Positions 56,377-64,000 of a DNA stretch of 64,000 nt are shown here, piece by piece. The DNA comes from Rhizobium altiplani. Its GTDB lineage: Bacteria > Pseudomonadota > Alphaproteobacteria > Rhizobiales > Rhizobiaceae. The notes beneath the pieces were generated by a model, which was not told where the DNA came from, did no database searches, and saw nothing but the letters and a program-made list of their open reading frames with translations. The position numbers were made by a program, and so were the translations under genes. The stretch spans positions 124,001 to 188,000 of the forward strand of contig NZ_LNCD01000042.1 of the NCBI RefSeq assembly GCF_001542405.1, read 5' to 3'. The number at the start of each line of letters is the position of its first letter. Position 1 is the first letter of the stretch.

Positions 56377-59124
56377 GTGACCGGGCGTTTGCGTTTCTCA
56401 GTTCTACGGATCAGCCGTCTCAGCGTGGCAGCGGGCGTGTTTGCCGTTTTTGGGGCCGCATCCGCTGCTGCAAAGCCGGTCGCCGTTGAGTTTCTGCCTC
56501 CGGCGATCGAGTTGAAACCCATTTGCGAACAGCGCTCCCAAGACAGCGACGTCGTCGGTCGCTGGCTTGCCTGGGACAAAAAGGCGCTTCCGAAGCAACA
56601 GGCCTGGCTTGTTCTGAGGGAGGCTCAGCGCCTGCGCGACATTGACCCGCAACAGTATTTTCCGATCATAAAACGAATGATCGAACTTCTGCCTACGATC
56701 GATCCCGGAATGAAGCCAGACGATGTCGCCGCTGAAGAGATTACACTCTATCTGCGGGCCGGAAAGACTGACGAGCTGCGTCAGAGCAAGATGGTTGAAC
56801 AGCTGATCAATCGCGGAGAGGCGAACACACCCAAGAGCCTCTATCTTGCTGCTGAACTCATGCTTGATGGTGTAAGCACGAAGCAGGATGAGAAGAAGGC
56901 CCTTTCCTATCTCGTGTCAGCCGCCTACGGCGGCAACCCCAACGCGCTTCTGGAGCTCGCCAAGAGAAATCTCGAGGGTCAGCAGATCCAGGGCTGGAGC
57001 GTCGATCCGTCGCTGGCCGTAACGATGGCCTTTGGCGCGATGGTTGGCAAGCTCGACAACGGAATATGCGACCGCGTCACGCGGATCGCGCGGGAGTACG
57101 AAAAGGGAGAAGTGGTCGCCGCGGATCGCCGTATTTCTGAGGCGTGGTTGCGGTTTGCGGCCGATCTTGGAGATGGAAACGCAGCCTGGAATGTTGCCCG
57201 TTACCACCTCGATAGCTCCGAGATTACCAAGGACAACAATCTACTGATCCACTATCTCCAATTTGCCGCAGACAAGGGCGTGGTTGCTGCGCAGTCTGAA
57301 CTCGGGCACCTCTATGAGGTTGGGGCGATTGTTCCAAGGGATCTGGCCAAGTCCGAGTATTACTATCAGCTTGCTGTTGCAGCCGGCCACCGAAACAGCC
57401 TGATCAAACTCGCAAACCTTTACGAAGACTCCGATCATGAAGGGGGGCGCGAAAAATACCGCCACGCATTGAATGAACTCGCGGCACTCCCAGACCCACC
57501 GGGCTGGGCTTTTGCAAAGCTTGGCAATCTCGCTATCGATGACAGCGGCTACTGGCGGGCAGAGAAAACGGCGACCGAGTTGTTCGAAAAGGGCGCCCAG
57601 CTCCGGGATGCCACATCAATCCGCAGTTTGGCTCTGATCCGTCTTCAACACAGTGCGACCGACGGTCAGTTCGACGATGGCATAAATCTGCTCCTCGAAT
57701 TGCTTGATAGCTATGGCCGGACGGACACAATGGCCGACCTTCGAGATGCCTACCTTTGCCATGCCCCTGAAGGACCGCAGATTGAAAAGGCAAAATACTG
57801 GTCGGTGAATGCAAAAGAGGCGCTCAATGCCGGGTGGTCTGTCAAGACCATTGAAGATCTTGTCGAGCGTCCCAGCACTGCCGAAACGGCGAGCCTGCAG
57901 TCCGGCGCCTTGAACGGGCAATCGAATTTCATCGCGGGGTATCTCTGGTATCTCAAGATGTCGAAGGCTACCCCGGAGGCGATCGGCGAATGGGAAAAAC
58001 GCGTTGCGCAAAATCCCGACGCGAAGACCGCCTACGCAGTTCTAATGCTGGAGGCGGACGACGGCGCAGACAACAAGAAGGCTGCCTTGAAAATGCTGCT
58101 GGAAGCGGCGCAAGCCGGCGGCCGGGGTGCAAAGACGGCCGCCGCCGATCTTATCCTGACCTCTCTTGGTCAAGACGCGAAACTGGTTAAGACGGCGGGA
58201 GATTTCCTTCATGCCGAAGCGGCAGGCGGATCGGGAGCCGCCATGCAGCTACTTGCAACAAAGTCGGGCCCGTCGACATCGGCTGCCGACGTCTACCGGG
58301 AGTATAGCGACGCTATCGAAGCTCGCGGTGATACGGAGGCAATGATCTTTGCGGCCGGACAGGTTTCCGACGTCGAACAAAAGCGGAGCTATCTTGCCCG
58401 GGCGGCGGGTAGAATCGATTGCTCCTTCGATTCGGCACTTTCCATGGCCAGCGCCTATTTCTCCTTCAATCAGGCGGCGGACGCCGTCAAATGGATGACG
58501 GTTGCAGAGGCGTTTTCTGCAGGAAAGCCGTGGAGATCAAGACTGCTCGGCGAGACGTTCCAGCGGATCCCACAGCCCGATATGCAGACCAATGCCATGC
58601 GGCTGTTTGAGGTCGCGGCCTTGGGCGGCGACGCAAAGGCCCAGCAGTATCTGCTGAAGGCCTACCTGGACGCCGCGGGCGCCAATTACTCCCAGGAAAA
58701 GGCGGTCGACCTGATGGTGGCGACGATCAGCAAGGCTTCGCCTGCGCAGATTCTTGACAGCTTGTCGCGGCTTGAGCGATCACACAAGGCCATACAGCAG
58801 CAGGTGTTGGCGCGCGTGAACCTGGCGACACTGTTTCACGATGCAGCCGCAGCCGGCGATCCGGTCGGCATGAGGGAATTTGGCAAGCTCCAGCTTGCCA
58901 GGATGGACGGTCCCGAAGACGCGGTGGTCGCCCAGGATATGTTCCAAAAGGCAGCTGGCAAGGGCGATGTCGAAGCGATGGTGCTGCTTTCCAGAAATTA
59001 CGCGTTCGGTATTGGCACCACCCCATCCCTCTCGCTGGCCAGGACGTGGCTCGAAAAGGCAGCAAGCCTGGGCAACAAGGAGGCCAAGGAAATGCTCGTT
59101 GTGATGACAATGAAGGCCAATTGA
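56377..59124 (+). CDS. Large Sel1-repeat periplasmic protein in the AlgK position
   Basis: 915 residues, about twice the length of AlgK (about 475). GTG start 56377 with AGGAG nine nt upstream. A signal peptide is present (VAAGVFAVFGAASAAAKP) but no lipobox Cys, unlike the AlgK lipoprotein. Many Sel1-type repeats are spread over 160-420 and 700-910, for example LSYLVSAAYGGNPNALLELA, LIHYLQFAADKGVVAAQSEL and WLEKAASLGNKEAKEMLVVM. AlgK scaffolds the periplasmic complex and localises AlgE. This protein probably plays a similar bridging role with a longer span. Confidence 0.75.
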   Translation: MTGRLRFSVLRISRLSVAAGVFAVFGAASAAAKPVAVEFLPPAIELKPICEQRSQDSDVVGRWLAWDKKALPKQQAWLVLREAQRLRDIDPQQYFPIIKRMIELLPTIDPGMKPDDVAAEEITLYLRAGKTDELRQSKMVEQLINRGEANTPKSLYLAAELMLDGVSTKQDEKKALSYLVSAAYGGNPNALLELAKRNLEGQQIQGWSVDPSLAVTMAFGAMVGKLDNGICDRVTRIAREYEKGEVVAADRRISEAWLRFAADLGDGNAAWNVARYHLDSSEITKDNNLLIHYLQFAADKGVVAAQSELGHLYEVGAIVPRDLAKSEYYYQLAVAAGHRNSLIKLANLYEDSDHEGGREKYRHALNELAALPDPPGWAFAKLGNLAIDDSGYWRAEKTATELFEKGAQLRDATSIRSLALIRLQHSATDGQFDDGINLLLELLDSYGRTDTMADLRDAYLCHAPEGPQIEKAKYWSVNAKEALNAGWSVKTIEDLVERPSTAETASLQSGALNGQSNFIAGYLWYLKMSKATPEAIGEWEKRVAQNPDAKTAYAVLMLEADDGADNKKAALKMLLEAAQAGGRGAKTAAADLILTSLGQDAKLVKTAGDFLHAEAAGGSGAAMQLLATKSGPSTSAADVYREYSDAIEARGDTEAMIFAAGQVSDVEQKRSYLARAAGRIDCSFDSALSMASAYFSFNQAADAVKWMTVAEAFSAGKPWRSRLLGETFQRIPQPDMQTNAMRLFEVAALGGDAKAQQYLLKAYLDAAGANYSQEKAVDLMVATISKASPAQILDSLSRLERSHKAIQQQVLARVNLATLFHDAAAAGDPVGMREFGKLQLARMDGPEDAVVAQDMFQKAAGKGDVEAMVLLSRNYAFGIGTTPSLSLARTWLEKAASLGNKEAKEMLVVMTMKAN

Positions 59125-59125
59125 C

Positions 59126-60208
59126 ATGCAGACCATTCGGTTCTGGACACCATGCGAAGGTCACGTCGATCGGCGCCGAAAGTGGCAGTTTCCATCTATC
59201 ATCATGACAATGGGCCTGCTTGCTGCACCGTCCTACGCGTTGGCGGCCGTAAAGTGCCCCAGCGTCGGAAAGCCTGTGGTCAGCCTGGAGTTGGGCAGCC
59301 GATATGAAAGCAATGACAAGTCTCGTTCCGACATCGACGAGAATGCAGATGCGGCCGTCGACAAGGCGTTGAAGCCGATCGACGTCTATGTCAGGAGCCT
59401 GGCAAATCTTTCCGACCAGTCGCCGAAGGCTTCGACGCGGGACGAAACGAACCGCTGTTTGTATCGTGCGCTGTCGAGTTGGGCGGATGCCGGCGCACTT
59501 TCCGACCTCGGCACGCTCAATGCCAAGCTTGCGATCTCGCCGCGAGTGGCAGGAATGGCAATATCCTACCACGACGCGAAGGCCGTCACGCCGCCCGACG
59601 ACGAACAGAAGAAGGCGATCGAAACCTGGCTTCAGTCTCTCGGCGTGAAGCTCATGACATTCTTCGACGAAGACGCGCCGAAAATGGCTTCGCGAAACAA
59701 TTTACGGGCCTGGGCAGGGCTCGCCGTCGGCCAGATCGGCGTTGCGACAGACAATGACCAGCTTTCCAGTTGGGGCGCAAAGACGAATGAGATGGTCATA
59801 TGCTCGGCAGACGATGACGGCGGACTGCCCTTGGAGATGAAGCGGGGCGACAAGGCGCTCCATTACCAGCTTCATGCGGTGGGTCCTCTTGTCGTCAATG
59901 CGGCACTCCTCAATGCGAAGTTCAACGACAGTTTCAGCGTGTGCCAGGGCAAGCTCGACCGGATCGTTGATTTCACGCTGTCCGCACTCCAGAAGCCAGA
60001 GCTGGCTGCGGCCAAGGCAGGCACTGAACAGACATTTTCGACTGGCAAGGAAAAACTCGAACCCTTCCAGATCGCATGGCTGGAACCCTATCTGAAGTTT
60101 CGGCAAAGTGAGAAAGCGACACGGCTCGCCGAGCGCTACCGGCCGCTATCCAATTCGAACCTCGGCGGAAACTTGACCAGTCAGTATTCCGCGAAGTCGA
60201 AAAAATGA
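59126..60208 (+). CDS. AlgL-like alginate lyase fold protein with altered active site
   Basis: 360 residues. A hydrophobic export segment follows a basic stretch (RRRKWQFPSIIMTMGLLAAP), then an alpha/alpha-toroid PL5-type domain. Landmarks shared with AlgL include LPLEMKRGDKALHY (Arg240 and Tyr247, spaced as Arg249 and Tyr256 of AlgL) and AWLEPYLKF. The catalytic Asn-Asn-His is replaced by Asn191-Asn192-Leu193 (codon TTA at 59702). Lyase activity is predicted to be weak or absent. It starts 1 bp after the Sel1-repeat gene and is the last large gene of the operon. Confidence 0.8.
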   Translation: MQTIRFWTPCEGHVDRRRKWQFPSIIMTMGLLAAPSYALAAVKCPSVGKPVVSLELGSRYESNDKSRSDIDENADAAVDKALKPIDVYVRSLANLSDQSPKASTRDETNRCLYRALSSWADAGALSDLGTLNAKLAISPRVAGMAISYHDAKAVTPPDDEQKKAIETWLQSLGVKLMTFFDEDAPKMASRNNLRAWAGLAVGQIGVATDNDQLSSWGAKTNEMVICSADDDGGLPLEMKRGDKALHYQLHAVGPLVVNAALLNAKFNDSFSVCQGKLDRIVDFTLSALQKPELAAAKAGTEQTFSTGKEKLEPFQIAWLEPYLKFRQSEKATRLAERYRPLSNSNLGGNLTSQYSAKSKK

Positions 60209-60303
60209 GTGCAGGATAGCTGGAACGCCCTGCTTTACCACGACTGACGGCCAAAGGCGGGCTTGCACCCTATCCTCAACAACCAATCAATAGGGAGGTC
60301 GCG

Positions 60304-60549
60304 TTGAAAAAGCACCTGGTATTTGGGATCGCGTTCAGTGCCGTGGCCGCACTCACCTTTAATCCGGTTCTTGCTGCTCCGCCCACTGCCCCGCAACAAC
60401 AAAGCGGATATGTTGCGCCTGACAGTCAATCCAGGCTCAGTCCGAAGACCTGCGCAAAGCTGATAGCAAAAGCGAAAAACTCAGGCAAAAGCAACGAAAT
60501 CATATTGAGAAGAAAGATGCGGCTTGAGGCACGAGGCTGCGTTTTCTGA
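60304..60549 (+). CDS. Small secreted protein, unrecognised
   Basis: 81 residues with TTG start 60304 preceded by AGGGAGG (60291-60297). Signal peptide: KKHLVFGIAFSAVAALTF, cleavage after VLAA. The mature part is about 58 residues and basic, with two Cys (LSPKTCAKLIAKAKN and EARGC) that could form a disulfide. It lies 95 bp after the AlgL-like gene, so it may be an appendix of that operon or have its own promoter. No family recognised. Confidence 0.65.
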   Translation: MKKHLVFGIAFSAVAALTFNPVLAAPPTAPQQQSGYVAPDSQSRLSPKTCAKLIAKAKNSGKSNEIILRRKMRLEARGCVF

Positions 60550-60686
60550 CGCCGGCCAGCGTCCATGTTTTCCGCCATCTGCGGTGTGAATATCCAGCGG
60601 CCGGCCCCTGTCAGCAAGGCGTTCTGGGGCGCCCGCCGACGCGCAAGCATCCCCTCATGTGGACCTGACGGTGGCAACGGCGTAAC

Positions 60687-61565
60687 ATGCCGCCAAATGC
60701 TGAGGGGCTCTCCGAAGGACGCACGCACGTGGCTATCTTCATGGACCGGCATGATCTTGCGGGGACATCCGCCGAAGACATAGCCGAGGCGCATCGCAGG
60801 GATCTGGCTGTCGAGGATCGGTATGGGGTGAAGTTCCTCACCTATTGGTATGACCAGCGACGCGGAACGGCGTTCTGCCTTATCGATGCGCCGGACGCCG
60901 AGACCGCGCAATGCGTGCATCGCGAGGCACATGGATTTGTCGCCGGTGAAGTGGTCGAGGTGGCGTTGTCGGCGGTCGAGGCATTCCTTGGGCGCATTCA
61001 CGAGCCCGAGCAGAAGGCCGGCCGGCCCGATGCCGAAAGGGATGCCGGGCACAGGGCGATCCTGTTTACCGATATCGTGGGCTCGACGGAGATGACATCA
61101 CGCCTTGGCGACCGCATGGCTGCGGAACTGGTGCGAGCGCATGATGCGATCGTGCGCCGTTGCCTGGCACAATGCGAGGGTCGGGAAGTGAAGCATACCG
61201 GCGACGGGATCATGGCCTCGTTTGTTTCGACGCACGCCGCCGTTGGCTGTGCCATGAGCATCCAGCGCGAATTCACCAGCTATAACAGCGGAACGCCGGA
61301 ACCCATTCACGTTCGTATCGGCCTTGATTGCGGCGAGCCGATCGAAGACAGCCACGATCTCTTCGGCTCGACGGTGCAGCTCGCCGCTCGGCTCTGCGCG
61401 GCAGCCGGAGTCGATCAGATACTCGTATCGGAGAATATCTTCAGGGAGCACGGAGCCTCCGATCTCTTCGCCAACGCGGCGCGCCGACGTCTCAAGGGCT
61501 TTTCGAAGCCGGTGCTGGCATTCGAATGCGCCTGGAGCGACGCCGAGGGAGTTCTGTCGCAGTAG
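60687..61565 (+). CDS. Class III nucleotide cyclase fused to an N-terminal DUF4242 domain
   Basis: 292 residues. The first ~90 (HVAIFMDRHDLAGTSAED, YGVKFLTYWYDQRRGTAFCL) match DUF4242, the SCO4226 nickel-binding fold. The rest is a class III cyclase (about 115-285): metal Asp residues in ILFTDIVGST and HTGDGIMASF, with the purine-selecting Lys in EVKHTGDG suggesting ATP. The transition-state Asn position reads Gln (STVQLAARL) while the Arg is kept. It is soluble. Start choice (60687 or a GTG near 60729) is uncertain. It probably makes cAMP in response to a small ligand or metal. Confidence 0.85.
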   Translation: MPPNAEGLSEGRTHVAIFMDRHDLAGTSAEDIAEAHRRDLAVEDRYGVKFLTYWYDQRRGTAFCLIDAPDAETAQCVHREAHGFVAGEVVEVALSAVEAFLGRIHEPEQKAGRPDAERDAGHRAILFTDIVGSTEMTSRLGDRMAAELVRAHDAIVRRCLAQCEGREVKHTGDGIMASFVSTHAAVGCAMSIQREFTSYNSGTPEPIHVRIGLDCGEPIEDSHDLFGSTVQLAARLCAAAGVDQILVSENIFREHGASDLFANAARRRLKGFSKPVLAFECAWSDAEGVLSQ

Positions 61566-61643
61566 GCAAATCGCAATATCGATGTCGGCGCCGCAGGCAG
61601 GTTCGCGCCGAATGAACGCAACAGAGCCTGCGAAAACGGCGCC

Positions 61644-62687
61644 CTACCCCATCACGATCTGCAGCTTCACGTCACTCGGACGCGCTTCGACGGCGCGATC
61701 GAAGGCGGCAATGGAATCCTCGAAGCTGAATGTCTCCGAGATCAGCGGCTTGAGATCGACACGACCGGAGCCGAGCAGCGCAATCGAACGCTCGTATTGG
61801 TGTGCGTAGCGGAACACGGTCTCGATGCGGATTTCCTTTGTCGAGGCCGTCGAGACATCGAAGCCGATCGGATTGACCGGCAGACCGACGGCGACGATGA
61901 CGCCGCCCGGACGGGGCAGTTCCATGATGGTTTCCCAGGCCTTTGGCGAGCCGGAGCATTCGAAGATCACATCAGCGCCCCAGCCATCCGTCAGGCGTGC
62001 CACTTCTTCGACGAGGTTCCTCTCGCGGATATTGACCGGGATGACACCCTGATATTGGGCGGCAATGTCGAGCTTTGGTTGGGCCAGATCAGCAACGACA
62101 GCGCGAGCACACCCACCGGCAAGAGCGGCAATCGCCACCATCGTGCCAATCGGACCGGCACCAAGCACGACGGCCGTATCGCCTGGGCTGATCTTCGCCT
62201 TTGCTGCGGCCTGCATGCCGACCGCGAAGGGCTCGACCATGGCGCCTTCTGCGAAGCTGACGCCATCAGGAAGCTTGTAGGTATAATTGGCCGGATGCAC
62301 GACTTCTGATGTCAGCACCCCGTGGACCGGCGGAGTGGCCCAGAAGGTAACGGCCGGGTCGACATTGTACATTCCAAGGCGACTCGCCTTGGAGTTGGGG
62401 TCGGGGATACCGGGCTCCATGCAGACGCGGTCGCCGACTTTCAGATGCGTGACGCCGGCGCCGACCTCGACGACGGTGCCGGCCGCTTCGTGTCCGAGCA
62501 CCATTGGCTCGTTGACGATGAAGGGACCGATCTTGCCATGGGTGTAGTAATGCACATCGGAACCGCAAACCCCAACGGTGTGGATCCTGATCTTCACCTG
62601 TTCCGGGCCTGTCTCCATTGGCAAATCAATGTCGCGAAGCGCGAGTTCATGCTGGCGCTCGAGCACCAGCGCGCGGACTTTGGCCAT
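61644..62687 (-). CDS. Zinc-dependent NAD(P) polyol dehydrogenase (xylitol/sorbitol type)
   Basis: A 347-residue medium-chain dehydrogenase. Catalytic zinc ligands: Cys in [10 protein letters not shown], His in LGHEAAGTV and Glu in VEPFAVGMQ. The nucleotide motif is [13 protein letters not shown]. The four structural-zinc cysteines are absent ([14 protein letters not shown] in their place), as in sorbitol dehydrogenase-type enzymes. It oxidises xylitol or sorbitol to the ketose. ATG 62687 ([11 protein letters not shown]) is preferred to the open frame up to 62774. Single-gene unit convergent with the cyclase. Confidence 0.88.
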   Translation of the reverse strand: MAKVRALVLERQHELALRDIDLPMETGPEQVKIRIHTVGVCGSDVHYYTHGKIGPFIVNEPMVLGHEAAGTVVEVGAGVTHLKVGDRVCMEPGIPDPNSKASRLGMYNVDPAVTFWATPPVHGVLTSEVVHPANYTYKLPDGVSFAEGAMVEPFAVGMQAAAKAKISPGDTAVVLGAGPIGTMVAIAALAGGCARAVVADLAQPKLDIAAQYQGVIPVNIRERNLVEEVARLTDGWGADVIFECSGSPKAWETIMELPRPGGVIVAVGLPVNPIGFDVSTASTKEIRIETVFRYAHQYERSIALLGSGRVDLKPLISETFSFEDSIAAFDRAVEARPSDVKLQIVMG

Positions 62688-63116
62688 TTGTGTGTTTCCT
62701 TCCCGGTTGGCGCCCGCCGTGTCTGGGCGCGGCAGCTTTGGACGGACTATATGATCCGGAGCCTTCGCATTCAATCCGATCTAGAAGGCTTTTGCCCAAT
62801 AAAAGTTCAAATGCTCATTTGCTTGAGGTCGGATCAGCTGGACCTGACGCGATTTATCGCTGACGATGGTCCACCGGGAACCGCCGATAAATTCATTTCT
62901 AGAAACTGGGTGCTTGCCTGAACTTTCCTCGATCAGTGGTTGGAAGCTTGGGTGATCTTTATGCCGTGCTTATATTTGTAGTCGTTTATCACGCTCGAAC
63001 CTTTATCCCGTCTGAGCCTATGAACGCGGAGCCAGGCGACCCACGAAACCGGCTGGCGACAGCGACAGTCCTGGCCGATCCCCGGATCCGCCCGCACGAA
63101 CGACAAGAGAGACTTC
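62688..63116. promoter_or_regulatory. Divergent gap with palindrome CAAATGCTCATTTG
   Basis: 429 bp between the polyol dehydrogenase (minus) and the IIA gene (plus), without a credible gene. A perfect 14-bp palindrome CAAATGCTCATTTG lies at 62808-62821, 120 bp from the dehydrogenase start in a locally AT-rich patch. It is followed by AGGTC (62826-62830) / GACCT (62841-62845). These are candidate operators for a sugar-responsive repressor (LacI, DeoR or SorC type) encoded elsewhere. Confidence 0.5.
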
Positions 63117-63572
63117 ATGGACCTTTCGATGATCATCCGTCCCGAGCACACCTTCATCGGCGTGTCGGTGGCGACGAAATGGAAGGCGTTGGCGAATATT
63201 GCTGAGAAAGCCGCCATCGCCTTCCATGTCGAGGAGAGGAAGATACTCCAGGCTCTGGAGAGCCGTGAGAGCCTTGGATCGACGGGGATCGGCAATGGTG
63301 TCGCCGTTCCCCACGCTGTCGTGGAAGGGCTGACACATCCGCGTGGCTTGCTCGTGCGCTTTGCGCGGCCACTCGATTTCGAGGCCGTCGACGACGTGCC
63401 GACAGACATTGCCTTCGCGCTTCTGTTTGGCGAGGCCAACCGCGGCGAGTATCTGAACGTGCTGGCGGCAATCGCGCGTCAACTGCAGGCGCCGGGGGTT
63501 CTTGCAGCCATGCGCAAGGCCAGGACCGTCGAAGAACTCTATTCTGATTTCCTGGCGGATTCGCGTCTTTGA
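63117..63572 (+). CDS. PtsN-like PTS IIA domain protein
   Basis: A 151-residue single-domain EIIA of the nitrogen/fructose class. The phosphorylated His is in GSTGIGNGVAVPHAVVEG. IIA-Ntr proteins take phosphate from NPr and regulate potassium transport, carbon/nitrogen balance and exopolysaccharide production rather than sugar import. It differs from the usual PtsN by lacking rpoN or hpf neighbours, so it is probably a second paralogue. ATG 63117 has AAGAGAG upstream. Confidence 0.85.
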   Translation: MDLSMIIRPEHTFIGVSVATKWKALANIAEKAAIAFHVEERKILQALESRESLGSTGIGNGVAVPHAVVEGLTHPRGLLVRFARPLDFEAVDDVPTDIAFALLFGEANRGEYLNVLAAIARQLQAPGVLAAMRKARTVEELYSDFLADSRL

Positions 63573-63933
63573 CGAACCGATAGATCTCTCCGATTTGGCT
63601 CGGTGTGCCAGCGCCGCAGGCCCCAAGCTGCTGCCCCGACCCGGCAGACAGGATCGCACCGAATGCCTCTCGACCAAAGTTGGCCTCGTTCGGTGGACCC
63701 GCCAGCCGGTGCATCCGATCCGATTCCGGCAATATCGATGAGGATAAGCGACCGCAGACGGGCCGTGTTCAGGGGTGCACCTGAAGGTTCGGCGTGCCCG
63801 AGGGAGCAAGTGAATTTCCAAAGTGGCTTCCAAATGGGATGCCATTCCAGAGTTGAGGGAGGAACAGAAACATTCTTCGTTTCATTATACGACTGACTTG
63901 GTAGAGTTTCGGCCATCAACGAAGGAGGTTTCC
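63573..63933. other. Gap without a convincing gene
   Basis: 361 bp between the IIA gene and the exported-protein start. No terminator with a T-run and no frame with protein character was found. The last 60 bp are more AT-rich and presumably hold the promoter of the next gene. Confidence 0.5.
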
Positions 63934-64000
63934 ATGCAGTCCATAAGGATCACACGGCTTCTCGCGGCTGTGGCGCTGGCAGGCAGCGTCGCAATCGGGG
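63934..64000 (+). CDS. Exported protein, truncated by the window end
   Basis: The first 22 codons read MQSIRITRLLAAVALAGSVA, an n-region with two Arg and a hydrophobic core typical of a Sec signal peptide. ATG 63934 is preceded by GAAGGAGG (63921-63928) at ideal spacing. The remainder is outside the window, so nothing more can be said about function. Confidence 0.7.
   Translation, partial: MQSIRITRLLAAVALAGSVAIG

Noticed and set aside
43913..60549. An algE outer-membrane porin gene within the cluster
   Set aside because: Every frame of the operon is accounted for, and none has the length and beta-barrel character of AlgE.

Overview
The window looks like a chromosomal or megaplasmid segment of an alphaproteobacterium of the Rhizobiales (Rhizobium/Sinorhizobium-like). 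The grounds are inference from style: high GC, many solute-binding ABC operons, a DUF993/Gfo-Idh/TIM-barrel sugar cluster with a ROK regulator, ANTAR amide regulation and rhizobial-type class III cyclases. No rRNA, tRNA, CRISPR array, intact insertion sequence or phage gene was seen.

Layout. 1-700: part of a tandem array of a ~265-bp unit, each unit carrying a perfect 16-bp palindrome. 0.98-7.7 kb: a sugar-catabolic operon (Gfo/Idh/MocA oxidoreductase, DUF993 protein, TIM-barrel isomerase), its divergent ROK regulator, and a cytoplasmic GH20 hexosaminidase. 7.9-13.2 kb: tyrosine/homogentisate catabolism (hmgA-fahA-maiA, a MarR regulator, an Lrp/AsnC regulator, hppD). 13.2-21.3 kb: one long minus-strand operon for a branched-chain-type ABC importer plus a GMC oxidoreductase, a 3-hydroxyisobutyrate dehydrogenase-like enzyme and a DMT exporter. 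21.6-25.7 kb: LysR regulator with glutaryl-CoA dehydrogenase, a DUF4126 membrane protein and a flavin disulfide reductase. 25.9-34.1 kb: an amide-uptake and hydrolysis operon (AmiC-like sensor, AmiR-like ANTAR antiterminator, dipeptide-type ABC importer, formamidase) preceded by a strong leader terminator. 34.5-37.5 kb: an unrecognised beta-helix membrane protein and a DUF4143 ATPase. 37.8-42.1 kb: an RND efflux pump with its adaptor. 43.2-60.5 kb: a LuxR-type regulator followed by a 12-gene alginate-type exopolysaccharide operon and a small secreted protein. 60.7-64 kb: a DUF4242-cyclase fusion, a xylitol/sorbitol dehydrogenase, a PtsN-like IIA protein, and the start of an exported protein.

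The most interesting part is the alginate-type operon. The precursor (GDP-mannose dehydrogenase), polymerase (Alg8) and O-acetylation (AlgI, AlgJ, AlgX, AlgF) genes keep their diagnostic residues. Four steps look altered: the PilZ domain of Alg44 lacks most of the c-di-GMP signature; the phosphomannose-isomerase half of AlgA has lost its metal-binding histidines; the AlgG-like protein lacks DPHD; and the AlgL-like protein has Asn-Asn-Leu where the family has Asn-Asn-His. There is no algE porin gene, AlgK is replaced by a 915-residue Sel1-repeat protein, and there is an additional small Sel1-like protein. The simplest inference is a machine making an acetylated mannuronan-like polymer without epimerisation and with different control. 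A second strong signal is the attenuator in front of the ANTAR amide operon. Comparisons with Pseudomonas proteins are from memory, not from an alignment run.
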